Counted from the first letter of the stretch, positions 9,452 through 17,929 are shown. The stretch is 22,500 nt of DNA from Prorocentrum cordatum (GCA_963575745.1 CAUYUJ010015288.1:167425-189924); one strand, 5' to 3'. Translations and numbers: made by a program. The notes: generated from the letters alone by a model not told the origin.

Positions 9452-9494
9452 GGACAGGCTCGGGACCACAGGGGGCAGAGACTCAGGGGGAGAC

Positions 9495-9720
9495 CACCGT
9501 GCCTGTGTTGTAGGACAGGGGCTCCTCGGATGTCCGTGGGGATCTCCTGGGGGGCCTCTCGGAGGCCTCCCAGTGGGGCCCCTCGGGGCCTGGCCTCTTG
9601 GGCCCTGCTCTGGGCCTCTGGTGGGACAGGCCTCCTCAGAGGGGCCTCCTCAGAGGCCTCCTCAGAGGGGCCTCGGTGGCCTCCTCAGAGGGAAGGGCGG
9701 GGGCCTCCTCAGACGGGCCC
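9495..9720. repeat. Dispersed CCACCGTGCCTG repeat and GGCCTCCTCAGAGG tandem
   Basis: The segment from ACCACCGTGCCTGTGTTGTA through GGGGATCTCCTGGG matches the start of the hairpin element at 13457. It is followed at 9627-9712 by about five copies of the near-palindrome CCTCCTCAGAGG. No gene is seen in 9452-9845. Confidence 0.7.
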
Positions 9721-9845
9721 CCTCGCGCGCCCCCCCGGAGCCGCCCCCGTGGCGGCCCCCCGGGGTGCGGGAGAGAAGGAGCGGAGCGGGCCGGCCAGCG
9801 CGCCGGCGGCGCGCGAGCCGCCTCGCGGGAGGCGAGGCGCCAGCA

Positions 9846-9952
9846 TTTGGTCGGGCATGTCCAACAGGCGGATTTTATTCAAATCGTCCCCAGACTTTTT
9901 TTTTATTACGATTTTTGCATGTTCCGTCTGTAGAGGGACATGCCTGACTTAA
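9846..9952. mobile_element. 107-bp minimal TIR element of the satellite-element family
   Basis: The left end GGTCGGGCATGTCCAACAGG is inverted at the right end (CTGTAGAGGGACATGCCTGAC, then TTAA). The octamers CGCCAGCA (9838-9845) and CGCCAGTA (9953-9960) match at 7 of 8 positions. The interior is only about 50 bp and T-rich. It is the smallest member in the window and shows that the termini alone are sufficient to define the family. Confidence 0.82.
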
Positions 9953-9960
9953 CGCCAGTA

Positions 9961-10535
9961 GGCGGAGGCGGCGAGAGGGGGGGCGTGGCGGGGAGCGGAA
10001 GCGTCGCCGTCGTCGCCGGATGCCTCTGGGAGGTTCTGGGGGCATTCCGAGCCTCCGGGGAGGCCTCTGGGGAAACCTTCGGTGACCTCCAGCGGCTCCC
10101 AGGGACATCTGGGGAGGACCTCAGGCAGAGAGAGGAGGCACGCCATCAAGGTGGGATGGGGAAAGGGGGCTTCACAGTTGGACGACAGGGATCGCCCCAG
10201 AAGCAAGCACGTGGCAATCGATTCGCATCTGACGCAAAGCTGAGTGGAACCGGGGGACAGAAGAGGTTATCTGCATTGAGATTTTGAATCGTTTTGGTCT
10301 TCCTGTTCTCCTTTCCGTAAACGAGTGCCGTTATGAGTTCCAATGTTTATCTCTATATTTGCTGCTCGATTCGTGATATTATCCGCCTCAGCTTCCTTCT
10401 AAGTGTTGGTGCAGTACTACGGACTTTGAGGTGCACCGTGGGTTCCTTACTTCTACATGAACCTGGCGCGACCTCGACTACAGTTTTTCCGACCAAGCAA
10501 GTCAAACACATTACGACCAATGTAAAGCAATGTGT
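9961..10535. other. Unassigned stretch with a lower-GC segment
   Basis: 9961-10250 is GC-rich with scattered GAGGCCTC/TCTGGGGA words. 10260-10500 has balanced composition and no repeat structure. A 91-codon frame opens at 10333 near ATGAGTTCCAATG, but it runs into the decamer repeat and has no recognised domain. It could be single-copy intron or intergenic DNA. Confidence 0.4.
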
Positions 10536-11288
10536 TGATTGGCATTGCTTGGCATTGTATGGCATTTCTTGGCACCGCTTTGCGTTGTTTTGCATAGCTT
10601 TGCGTTAATTGGTGTTGCTAGACATCTCTTGGCATTGCATTGCTTTGCTTTACTTTACGTTGCTTTCATTGTTTTGCATTGCTTGGTGTTGCTTGGCATT
10701 GCTTGGCACTGCTTGGCATTTCTTTGCATTGCCTGGCATTGCTTTGCATTGCTTTGCGATGCTTTCTTTGCTTTGCATTGCTTGGTGTTGCTTGGGCTTT
10801 GCATTGCATTGCTTTGCATTGCTTTGCGTTGCTTGGCATTGCTTTGCATTTCTTGGCATTGCTTGGAAGTGCGGGGCATTACTTGGCATTGCTTTGTCTT
10901 GCTTGGCATTGCTTGGCATTGCACTGGCAACCCTGGGCGCTCCACTGCTGTGCGTTGCTTGGCATTGCTTGGCGTTGCTTGGCATTGCTTGGCATTGCTT
11001 GGATCGTGTGGCATTGCCTGCCATTGCTTTGCATTGCTTTGCATTGCTTTGCATTGCTTTGCATTGCTCTGCCATGCTTGACATTACTTGGCATTGCTTT
11101 GCATTGCGTGGCATTGCTTGACATTGCTGGGCGTTGCTGGGCGTTGCTTAGCATGGCTTGGAATTGCATGGCATTGCTTGGCGTTGCTTGGCATGGCTTT
11201 GTGTTGCTTGGCGTTGGGTTGTATTTCTTGACATCGCTTTGCGTTGCTAGGCATTGTTAGACATTGCTTTGTTTTGCATTGCAAAGAT
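10536..11288. repeat. Decamer minisatellite (TTGCTTGGCA / TTGCTTTGCA)
   Basis: About 70-75 copies of a 10-bp unit alternate between TTGCTTGGCA and TTGCTTTGCA forms, with occasional GTTGCT variants and one short interruption near 10920-10950. A 10-bp unit without stop codons opens all three frames and translates to Cys/Leu/His/Trp/Ala-rich peptides that imitate membrane proteins. They are repeat artefacts. Confidence 0.95.
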
Positions 11289-11479
11289 GGTGCCCTCGAC
11301 TTGTGTGAGAGGCTCTGGGGACACCTCGACCCATCTTGCCCTTGGAAGCCTTTCTGGGCCATGCTCGGGGCCATCTTGTATCTACTTATGCCATCGCGGT
11401 TATCGGGCAATTGGGATCCGTCTCGATTCCATCGTGGGCCATTTTGGACGCTCTGACCCTTTGCGCCCACCCCCCGCAC
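11289..11479. repeat. Decayed GGGCCATCTTG repeat region
   Basis: The words GACCCATCTTGCCC, GGGCCATGCTCGG, GGGCCATCTTGTAT and GGGCCATTTTGGAC recur at uneven spacing, with CTCGATTCCATCG between them. This is a worn minisatellite that separates the decamer array from the gene. Confidence 0.5.
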
Positions 11480-11655
11480 CGATCCAGATTTTCGGGAGGG
11501 AAGGTAAACCGTTTTCTGGACGGGAGCGAATAGTTGGGTTGGAAGAGCTGGTGCGTGAAGCCGACTACGCTCAGAGAACCGGAAGGATTGTCTTGGATTT
11601 TGCTTGTCCCGCCACTGATATCACGAGCGTTCGATGTTCGAGAACGCATGCAGTG
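11480..11655 (+). CDS. Possible upstream exon of the coiled-coil gene
   Basis: One frame reads I-F-G-R-E-G-K-P-F-S-G-R-E-R-I-V-G-L-E-E-L-V-R-E-A-D-Y-A-Q-R-T and continues to a TGA at 11656. It is in the same frame as the exon at 11683. A GTGCGT donor-like site lies at 11551. The residue pattern is protein-like, but I can fix neither end. A 5' untranslated or intronic role is equally likely. Confidence 0.22.
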
Positions 11656-11682
11656 TGAAGACAGCGCAAGACTTCGAGTGCT

Positions 11683-13032
11683 ATGGTTTTGTTGGCAAGA
11701 GCAGGGTTTCGTGAGGTTCCCTCACCAGAGAACAAGTCCTTCCCAGGGTTCGACGACGGTGAGCCTACTTTCGACCAGTGGCGACAGGTTTTTTCTTACT
11801 CCTCACCACAGAGCTTCTTACGGCACGCTAGAGACGGCCTTTGGGGGCGTATCTCTGGAGATCAGAGAGATTTTGCAGATTCAGGCTTGGGCGAACATGA
11901 GGTGAGAGGCTATGCAGGGTTCGACGTTGCCCGTGGAGCTTCCCCGCGAGCGGGTCTGGGTTGTCGTCGGCTCGAGTAGGAGCGAGTTCGCCTCGGGTGC
12001 ATGCACGGGGAAAACGTCAACATCGGCCGATTAGCCAGCACGCGTCTTGCGACCCTCCAGGGTCTAGTTGATTTTGAGGACACGAAGGCAAAGCTCACCA
12101 GCGAGCTGTCAGCAAAGGGGGGGCAGCTGGAAGCCAGGGCCGAGGACCTGGACAAGAGGCAGGGCGAGCTGCAGAAGCATATCCAGGAGTCGTTCGACAA
12201 GGCCAAGGCTGCGCTGGACAAGGTCTTGGCGAGCGAGGTGGAGGTCATGAGCAAGAAGATCTCTGCCACTGAGGGTGTGGTCGCCGAATGCAGCAAAGCT
12301 GGGGCAAAGAACGCAGTGGAGATAAGCAAGGTTGGCGAGCTGCTCGAGCTGAGGGGCAAGCAGCTGGAGCAGCAGTCCAAGGTGGATGCGAAGGAAGTAC
12401 TGGAGTCAATCCGGCTCGACGAGGGCGCTCGCTTGGGCAAGCTCGAGAAGAAGGTCGTAGAAGTCGAGGCGGCGCAGCTGCAGGAGCACAAGGCCCTCAG
12501 CGAGAGCATAGGCAGCGTCCGGAGCGCCGCTGACCAGAGGATCGGGGGCCTGGAAAACCACTCCGCGAGCCGCCTGAAGATCATCCAGCAGGCCGTGGAC
12601 GAGCTGGCCCAGATGTTCCAGGAGTTCGGCGTGCTCCAGCAGGACCAGGAGACGAGCCTGCGCGCCGTGCAGTCGGCCCTGGAGGCGATCGAGGTGAAGG
12701 TGTGGCCGTGGAAGGGCCGTGACCGGAGCGCCTCCCCGACGCCCCAGAAGAACGTCCGGCCAGGCTCGGCGCGGCATGCGCGGAGCGCGCTGCCGCTCAA
12801 GGACGCGGGGCTGAGCGGCACGGCATCGACGGACCTGCCCGTCTCATCCGAGAGGAACTGGTCGGAGAAGGGGACCAGCGGGCCCGACAAGGAGGCGGGG
12901 GCCGCGCCGAAGCGCCTCCGCCCCATCTCCGCCCGCGCCCGCGTCGGAGTGGGCTCGAGCGGGTCCCTTCCCGCTGGCGCGGCTCGCAACGTCTCCGCCG
13001 CCGCCAGGCCTCCAAGCGGGCTGAGCCGCTGA
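11683..13032 (+). CDS. Two-exon coiled-coil protein with basic Ser/Pro/Arg tail (about 423 aa)
   Basis: Exon 1 is 11683-11901 and exon 2 is 11980-13032. Together they give 73 + 350 residues and end at TGA 13030-13032. The start ATG (GCTATGG) follows an in-frame TGA at 11656; AG sites at 11664 and 11670 could accept a spliced leader or another exon. Residues 1-80 look globular (FDDGEPTFDQWRQVFSY...). About 107-310 form a long coiled coil (SELSAKGGQLEARAEDLDKR; KLEKKVVEVEAAQLQEHKAL). WPWKGR at about 315-320 leads into a disordered basic tail (RDRSASPTPQKNVRPGSARH) with possible phosphorylation sites. There is no signal peptide or membrane span. GC3 is mixed in exon 1 and high in exon 2. I do not recognise the family; a cytoskeletal or scaffold role is only a guess from the fold. 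Confidence 0.7.
11902..11979 (+). other. 78-nt spliceosomal intron (GTGAGA...GAGTAG)
   Basis: The donor GAG|GTGAGAGG matches the general eukaryotic consensus, and the acceptor GAGTAG|G gives the AG|G context. The intron is phase 0. Removing it deletes the in-frame TAG at 11977-11979 and joins two open frames. The 12-mer CAGGGTTCGACG occurs in exon 1 (about 11738) and again in the intron (about 11917), perhaps from a small duplication. Confidence 0.65.
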
Positions 13033-13456
13033 CGCGCCCCTGGCAGGCCAACGGGTGGCGTCGCCTCTATTTGCGAGCCACCCGCAGTGGGCCGCGCCGT
13101 GCTGCTGGGACGCCAGGAAGGCGCTGTTCCCGACTGCCGCTTTGTGGACCTCCCTGATGTATATGTACAGAGCACTCGCACAGACTTGATAATTATCTGC
13201 AGGAATGTTTAATTTGGCTCGGCCTCGTCAGTCTCTGGGCGGAACCTCGGCCCGGCGCTGTCAAGCTCTCCCCCCCCTGGCTCGGCGGTCCAGTCCGGTT
13301 CGGCTCGGCCACGCGGCTCGACTGAGCGCGCTCTGATCCAAGTCGATTAGGTTCCGATTGGTCCCTCGAGAGCCACCGAGTATACACCTATGTAAGCCCG
13401 TGGCCAGGCCCATGCAGGGCCAGGGATCAGGGCAGATCTATCCGAAAGCCTTCGGC
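13033..13456. other. 3' flank of the coiled-coil gene and decayed GGCTCGGCC repeats
   Basis: 13033-13200 is probably 3' untranslated sequence; no AATAAA signal is seen, which is usual for dinoflagellates. 13210-13340 carries scattered GGCTCGG, TCGGCCC and GGCTCGAC words, a worn short repeat. No gene is seen. Confidence 0.45.
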
Positions 13457-13577
13457 CCATCCCGCCACCGTGCCTGGGTTGTAGGTCAGAGGCCTCTGGG
13501 ACGACTCCGGGGATCTCTTGGGAGGCCTCGGGGTGCCTGGGGAACGCTCCCCTTCGCTCCTCGAGGCACGGTGGCGG
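13457..13577. mobile_element. Short TIR (hairpin) element, CCGCCACCGTGCCT ends
   Basis: ATCCCGCCACCGTGCCT at the left end is inverted as AGGCACGGTGGCGGAT at the right end, about 120 bp apart. The interior (GGTTGTAGGTCAGAGGCC...GGGGATCTCTTGGGAGGCC) matches 9495-9580, and the right end matches 13800-13835. It is a dispersed non-coding family. I could not find a clear target duplication. Confidence 0.6.
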
Positions 13578-13611
13578 ATACTTGGTTGTGGGTCAGAGGC
13601 CTTGGGCCCAG

Positions 13612-13840
13612 ACATCCGGCTGCTCCAATTTTTTTGGTGCGTGGACCCCGGAGGTCCGGAGCACTTCCCCAGGACCAGCTTTTCTTCCTAAGTTGTTTTT
13701 GACGCTCCCGAGGCCCGGCGAGGGCCCACGGAGAGGCCGAAAACGGCCAGAGCCCCGCTGCTCCAATTTTTTCGGAGCGTCGGACCTCTGTGGGGGGGTG
13801 TCTGGGGAGCGCTCCACTTCGTGCTCCGAGGCACGGTGGA
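13612..13840. repeat. Direct repeat, about 139-bp spacing (GCTGCTCCAATTTTTT)
   Basis: GGCTGCTCCAATTTTTTTGG near 13618 recurs as CGCTGCTCCAATTTTTTCGG near 13757. Each copy is followed by GCGT, GGACC and a G-rich stretch. The second copy ends in a further CCGAGGCACGGTGG terminus of the hairpin family. Confidence 0.65.
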
Positions 13841-14283
13841 CAGTCGGCGCCCTCCCGGTCTTTTTCTTCGTTTCGGCTCGACCGCGCTCTCGAGCCTCCC
13901 TTGCGTGTGGCTCCGCGCGGGCCTCGGCTCCGACGGGCCGCGCGGCAGATCCCCCCTCTCCCGTGGGCCCTCCCCGGGCGGGCTCGCGGCGCCCTGGTCC
14001 CGGTGGCCGGTGCTTCAATCGGGGGCCCCCGAACGGTGCAGTGACCACACCGTGCGGTGAGTCGGTGGGGATTCGGGGTCACGGCACGGTTGTGGGACTC
14101 TCGGGTCGTTCTCCGAGGACGTCTCGGGCGACAGGGGCCTCTCCGAGGTCCCAAGCACGGACCGTGCGGTGAGGCCTTGGGGGGATTTTTTCGAGGCCAC
14201 CGCACGGCCTGTCACCGCACCGCTGCGGGACTCCCGATTCAAGCGGCCTTGGCCCCCGAAACCAAGAGCCGCAACTGGGTCAG
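13841..14283. other. Unassigned stretch with repeated ACCGTGCGGTGA words
   Basis: ACCGTGCGGTGAG occurs near 14049 and 14161, and its inverse CACCGCACGG near 14204. CGGGACTCCCGATTC and GGGACTCTCGGGTC are related pairs. These look like remnants of a TIR element whose limits I could not set. No gene is seen. Confidence 0.45.
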
Positions 14284-14420
14284 GCCAGCCACAACTGGGG
14301 GAGCTGTGGTCCTTACCACCCTGGGGGACCCATCGATTTCGACACCCCTCTCGAGAGATCGTCGATGCGATGGGTTCCCCCAGGGGGGTGAGGACCACAG
14401 CTCCCCCAGCTATGGCTGGT
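14284..14420. mobile_element. 137-bp foldback element with about 52-bp arms
   Basis: The arm at 14284-14335 (GCCAGCCACAACTGGGGGAG...) and the arm at 14368-14420 (...CTCCCCCAGCTATGGCTGGT) are reverse complements with only a few differences. A 32-base spacer contains CCCTCTCGAGAGATC. An inverted repeat this long and this well conserved suggests a recent foldback insertion or a folded transcript. It has no coding capacity. Confidence 0.85.
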
Positions 14421-14646
14421 CGGTGGGTGCCGGGAAGGCCCGGGCGGCGCACAGCCCCCCCCCCCCCCCTCCGGGTGGTGCCGCGCGGGCCTTCGCAGGC
14501 CCCCCCCGAGCGGTCCCAGCCGGCCTCGGCAGGCTCCCCGAGCAGTCCGGGGCGGTCGGAGCTCCCTGGCGCCGCCTGCAGCGGCGCCCCGGGGGCGCTC
14601 CGCGCCCCCCGGGGGGTTGAGGTGCTGAGAGCGCCCCAGACTGCTC
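14421..14646. other. Unassigned GC-rich DNA, no feature seen
   Basis: The stretch is rich in CCCCC and GGCGCC words and contains a long C run near 14454-14468. I see no gene or repeat family apart from the GACTGCTC octamer at 14639-14646 that flanks the next element. Confidence 0.4.
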
Positions 14647-14862
14647 GTAGGTCGGGCCTGTCCCTCTCCAGGAGCAATGTTCCCAAGCAGTCAAAACATA
14701 CTCCAGGGACGTTTTTTTGATGATGTTTGCCCATTCGGGGGGTATTTTTCCCAACCATCCTGTGGTGTTGGGTCCTCGTTTTGAAGAGACGGTGCCCCGC
14801 GTCTCCTCTCCCTCCTTCCTTCCTTCCTTCCTCCCTCTGCCCCCTCCCTCCTCCCACTATCA

Positions 14863-15190
14863 CAGCACACCCCTCACACGTTTCGTGGCCCCATAGGGAG
14901 CTCCACCGAGGGCCCCAGTGGCTGCGTTGGCATGGCGGCACCGCACCCATGTCGGCATACCCCTCACACGTTTCGTGGCCCCATAGGGAGCTCCACCGAG
15001 GGCCCCAGTGGCTGCGTTGGCATGGCGGCACCGCACCCATGTCGGCACACTCCTCACACGTTTCGTGGCCCCATAGGGAGCTCCACCGAAAGTCCCAGTG
15101 GCGCAGTTCGCATGGCGGCGCTGCCCGATTTTGCGTCACCCCTCACACGTTTCCTGGCACAGTAGGAAGCTCCACATGAGGTCTCAGTGG
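14863..15190. repeat. 90-bp satellite array 2a (about 4 monomers)
   Basis: Monomers share CACACGTTTCGTGGCCCCAT, AGGGAGCTCCACCGAGGGCC, CCAGTGGCTGCGTTGGCATG and GCGGCACCGCACCCATGTCG at exact 90-bp spacing. The first two are nearly identical. The last two have decayed (GTCCCAGTGGCGCAGTTCGC). Confidence 0.93.
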
Positions 15191-15239
15191 CGCAGTTCGT
15201 TGAATGGGGTGGAAAGCGCGGGAGTGGGGGGAAATTCGT

Positions 15240-15385
15240 TGAGAGTTTTCGAGTGCGTAGAAGGACAAGACCATCGCGATTTTTTTCCCAACCATCCTGT
15301 GGTGTTGGGTCTTCGTTTTGAAGAGACAGCGCCCCGCGTTCACTCCTTCCTTCCTCCCTCTGCCCCCTCCCTCCTCCCACTATCA
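15240..15385. repeat. Second copy of the element head inside copy 2
   Basis: CCCAACCATCCTGTGGTGTT, GGGTCTTCGTTTTGAAGAGA and CAGCGCCCCGCG, followed by a TTCC tract and CACTATCACAGCACACCCCT, repeat the head-to-array junction seen at 14745-14875. This indicates either an internal duplication or a second element inserted in tandem. Confidence 0.85.
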
Positions 15386-16575
15386 CAGCACACCCCTCAC
15401 ACGTTTCGTGGCCCCATAGGGAGCTCCACCGAGGGCCCCAGTGGCTGCGTTGGCATGGCGGCACCGCACCCATTTCGGCACACCCCTCACACGTTTCGTG
15501 GCCCCATAGGGAGCTCCACCGAGGGCCCCAGTGGCTGCGTTGGCATGGCGGCACCGCGCCCATTTCGGCACACCCCTCACACGTTTCGTGGCCCCATAGG
15601 GAGCTCCACCGAGGGCCCCAGTGGCTGCGTTGGCATGGCGGCACCGCACCCATGTCGGCACACCCCTCACACGTTTCGTGGCCCATAGAGCTCCACCGAG
15701 GGCCCCAGTGGCTGCGTTGGCATGGCGGCACCGCGCCCATTCGGCACACCCCTCACACGTTTCGTGGCCCCATAGGGAGCTCCACCGAGGGCCCCAGTGG
15801 CTGCGTTGGCATGGCGGCACCGTGGCCCCATAGGGAGCTCCACCGAGGGCCCCAGTGGCTGCGTTGGCATGGCGGCACCGCGCCCATTTCGGCACACCCC
15901 TCACACGTTTCGTGGCCCCATAGGGAGCTCCACCGAGGGCCCCAGTGGCTGCGTTGGCATGGCGGCACCGCGCCCGTTTCGGCACACCCCTCACACGTTT
16001 CGTGGCCCCATAGGGAGCTCCACCGAGGGCCCCAGTGGCTGCGTTGGCATGGCGGCACCGCACCCATGTCGGCATATCCCTCACACGTTTCGTGGCTCCA
16101 TACGGAGCTCCACCGAGGGCCCCAGTGGCTGCGTTGGCATGGCAGCACCGCACCCATTTCGGCACACCCCTCACACGTTTCGTGGCCCCGTAGGGAGCTC
16201 CACAGAGGGCCCCAGTGGCTGCGTTGACATGGCGGCACCATTTCGGCACACCCCTCACACGTTTCGTGGCCCCATAGGGAGCTCCACCGAGAGCCCCAGT
16301 GGCTGCGTTCGCATGGCGGCACCGCACCCATTTCGGAACACCCCTCACACGTTTCGTCGCCGAGGGCCCAGGACAGCGTTTCGTGGCCTCATAGGGAGCT
16401 CCATCGAAGGCACCAGTGCTACCGCCCGCATGCGTCCCGTACGCCCAGGACAGCGTTCCGTGGCTCCATAGGGAGCTTCACCAAAGGCCCCAGCGCTACC
16501 GCCCGCATGCGTCCCGTACGCCCAGGACAGCGTTTCGTGGCACGCCTTTCGTGGCCCCATAGGGAGCCCCACCGA
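15386..16575. repeat. 90-bp satellite array 2b (about 13 monomers)
   Basis: Highly uniform monomers run from 15386 to about 16345, with single-base indels near 15680 and 15740 and one 57-bp truncated unit near 15823. The last two or three units (16375-16560) switch to the array-1 type (CCACCGCCCGCATGCGTC-like, here CTACCGCCCGCATGCGTCCC). The array edge therefore keeps older variants while the centre has been homogenised. Confidence 0.93.
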
Positions 16576-16638
16576 AAGCGGCACCCACAAAACGTTATTC
16601 ACAATTGCATCTGGTTGGGTCCTTCGCCATTTTTGTTG

Positions 16639-16662
16639 TTATATATATATATATATATATAT
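16639..16662. repeat. (TA)n microsatellite
   Basis: About eleven TA units lie between the tail and the right TIR of satellite element copy 2. The 285-bp family member has a similar TATATA block just inside its right TIR. Confidence 0.9.
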
Positions 16663-16705
16663 GTTTCGCCCGAAATCCCCCTGTAGGGGGACACGCCCGA
16701 CTTAA

Positions 16706-17282
16706 GACTACTCGGGGGGCCTGTTGAGGCCAGCTGGGACCGCTCGGGGGTCCTGCTGAGGCCAGCTGGGACTGCCTGGGGGGCCGTCTGCGCGCAGTCC
16801 AGGCCTCATCAGCAGGGCACCTCCCGAACGAGCGCCTGAGGGGGGGTGCGCCGCTCCGTCGACAGCCCTAAACCGATCCCCGTCGCGAGCAAGCACGGCT
16901 CGTCGAGTGCGCTTTAACGCACGGCTAGCTTGACCCCCGTTGGAGGAGGACTCCCCCACGCTTGTCACCGACATGCATCAAGGGGGCGTGGGTTCCAGCC
17001 GCCGAGCGAGGCGGCCCAAACCGCACCTTGGGGAGGGCACCTCCCCCGATCCATGGATTTGGCGACCGCGCGCCAGATCCAAGGATCGCTAGTCCATGCT
17101 TGCGCGCCCCCGAGAGTAGGACCTGCGCAGTTTGCTCTGCTGCCGTGGGAGGGAGGGCAGGCCTGCGGCTCGGGGGAGAGTGCGAGCCCGTGGCTCCCCG
17201 TGCCCCGCGGGCCCCCCCGGCGTCGGGTCGATCGTCCGTCGCCCGTGGCCCCCTCCGTGCCAGGGCTGGCGTGCAAGGTCGG
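16706..17282. other. Unassigned stretch with a short direct repeat
   Basis: TGAGGCCAGCTGGGAC occurs twice (near 16724 and 16757) within a roughly 32-bp direct repeat. The rest shows no gene. AAGGTCGGGCCTCC at 17275-17288 resembles the left TIR of the satellite-element family. Confidence 0.45.
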
Positions 17283-17347
17283 GCCTCCTCCTCCTCCTCC
17301 TCCTCCTCCTCCTCCTCCTCCTCCTCCTCCTCCTCCTCCTCCTCCTG
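17283..17347. repeat. (TCC)n tract
   Basis: About twenty CCT/TCC units follow directly after the TIR-like word GGTCGGGCC. Stop-free frames across the tract are artefacts. Confidence 0.93.
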
Positions 17348-17469
17348 CTCGTGGCCCTTCCTGCCCCTCGCGGCGCTCGAGGAAGAGCGAGGCGGTCGCC
17401 CGTGTCCCGTGGCCTCCCCGCGGCCTCGTGGCCGAGCGTGGAGCCCTCGGTGGGCCCCTGGCCCCTGGG

Positions 17470-17600
17470 GTCCCTCCTGTGGCCAGGGGCAACTGCACGG
17501 CCGGCCGCCTTCGTCCAGGGCCTGCGCCTGGCCGTCTCTTGCGCGATGTCGTGGAGGGACATCACCATCTCCACGGTCGTCGCCACAAATGGGGTCGTCG
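17470..17600 (+). CDS. Exon-like stretch, strand uncertain
   Basis: On the plus strand one frame reads A-A-F-V-Q-G-L-R-L-A-V-S-C-A-M-S-W-R-D-I-T-I-S-T-V-V-A-T-N-G, with strong GC3 and a hydrophobic character. On the minus strand the overlapping frame reads V-A-T-T-V-E-M-V-M-S-L-H-D-I-A-Q-E-T-A-R-R, also with strong GC3. Only one can be real. No domain is recognised and the splice sites are not clear. Confidence 0.2.
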
Positions 17601-17929
17601 GGGGTCCCCGTCCCTCTCAGCGGCCTCCTTCTGCACAGTTCCTTCGCGGCCCGCTTCCGCGGTCCGCCACAATGGCCCACTGCTTTTTGCCCCTCCAAAG
17701 GTCCTCACGGGTCTTCGATTAACAGTTGGATTAGAGTCAATGCCCTTTGTTTTGCACAGCCTGTCCTGGTCTGCTGGGCTCCGACATCGCTGTCAGTTCG
17801 ATCCAGACTGGGAGAGGTCAGACAATGCCGCGTGCGTCAGGGTGTTCGATTGCGCTCTACTCTTTTCGATGTCGGTGCGGCTCTCGCATCCAAGAGCTCT
17901 TGCGGCTCCGGAGCCCGGACTACAGCTAC
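17601..17929. other. Unassigned stretch, no feature seen
   Basis: Composition is balanced from 17690 onward, with no repeats I could define. It may be the worn start of satellite array 3, since words such as TTGCGGCTCCGGAGCCC near 17900 recall the monomer. Confidence 0.35.

Larger units (their letters stand above)
14647..16705. mobile_element. Satellite-carrying TIR element, copy 2 (about 2.06 kb)
   Basis: The left terminus GTAGGTCGGGCCTGTCCCTC is inverted at the right terminus (CTGTAGGGGGACACGCCCGA, then CTTAA). The octamers GACTGCTC (14639-14646) and GACTACTC (16706-16713) agree at 7 of 8 positions. The order inside is head (with CCCAACCATCCTGTGGTGTT), TTCC tract, four 90-bp monomers, a second partial head (15283-15345), about 13 more monomers, tail (TTCACAATTGC...GGTTGGGTCCTTCGCCA), TA microsatellite and TIR. 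No transposase is encoded. Confidence 0.82.

Noticed and set aside
11428-11452. GGGCCATTTTGG resembles the core of the dinoflagellate spliced leader
   Set aside because: Only about 10 bases match, the flanks differ, and neighbouring copies of GGGCCATCTTG and GGGCCATGCT show it belongs to a worn local repeat.
16612-16636. CCTTCGCCATTTTTG in the satellite-element tail resembles a spliced-leader relic
   Set aside because: The other tail copies read CCTTCGCCAGGCTAATTTTG, so the similarity is chance within a conserved transposon tail.
16930-17010. Possible tRNA-like T-arm (GTGGGTTCCAGCC)
   Set aside because: No matching acceptor stem, anticodon arm or GTTCRA core could be assembled on either strand.
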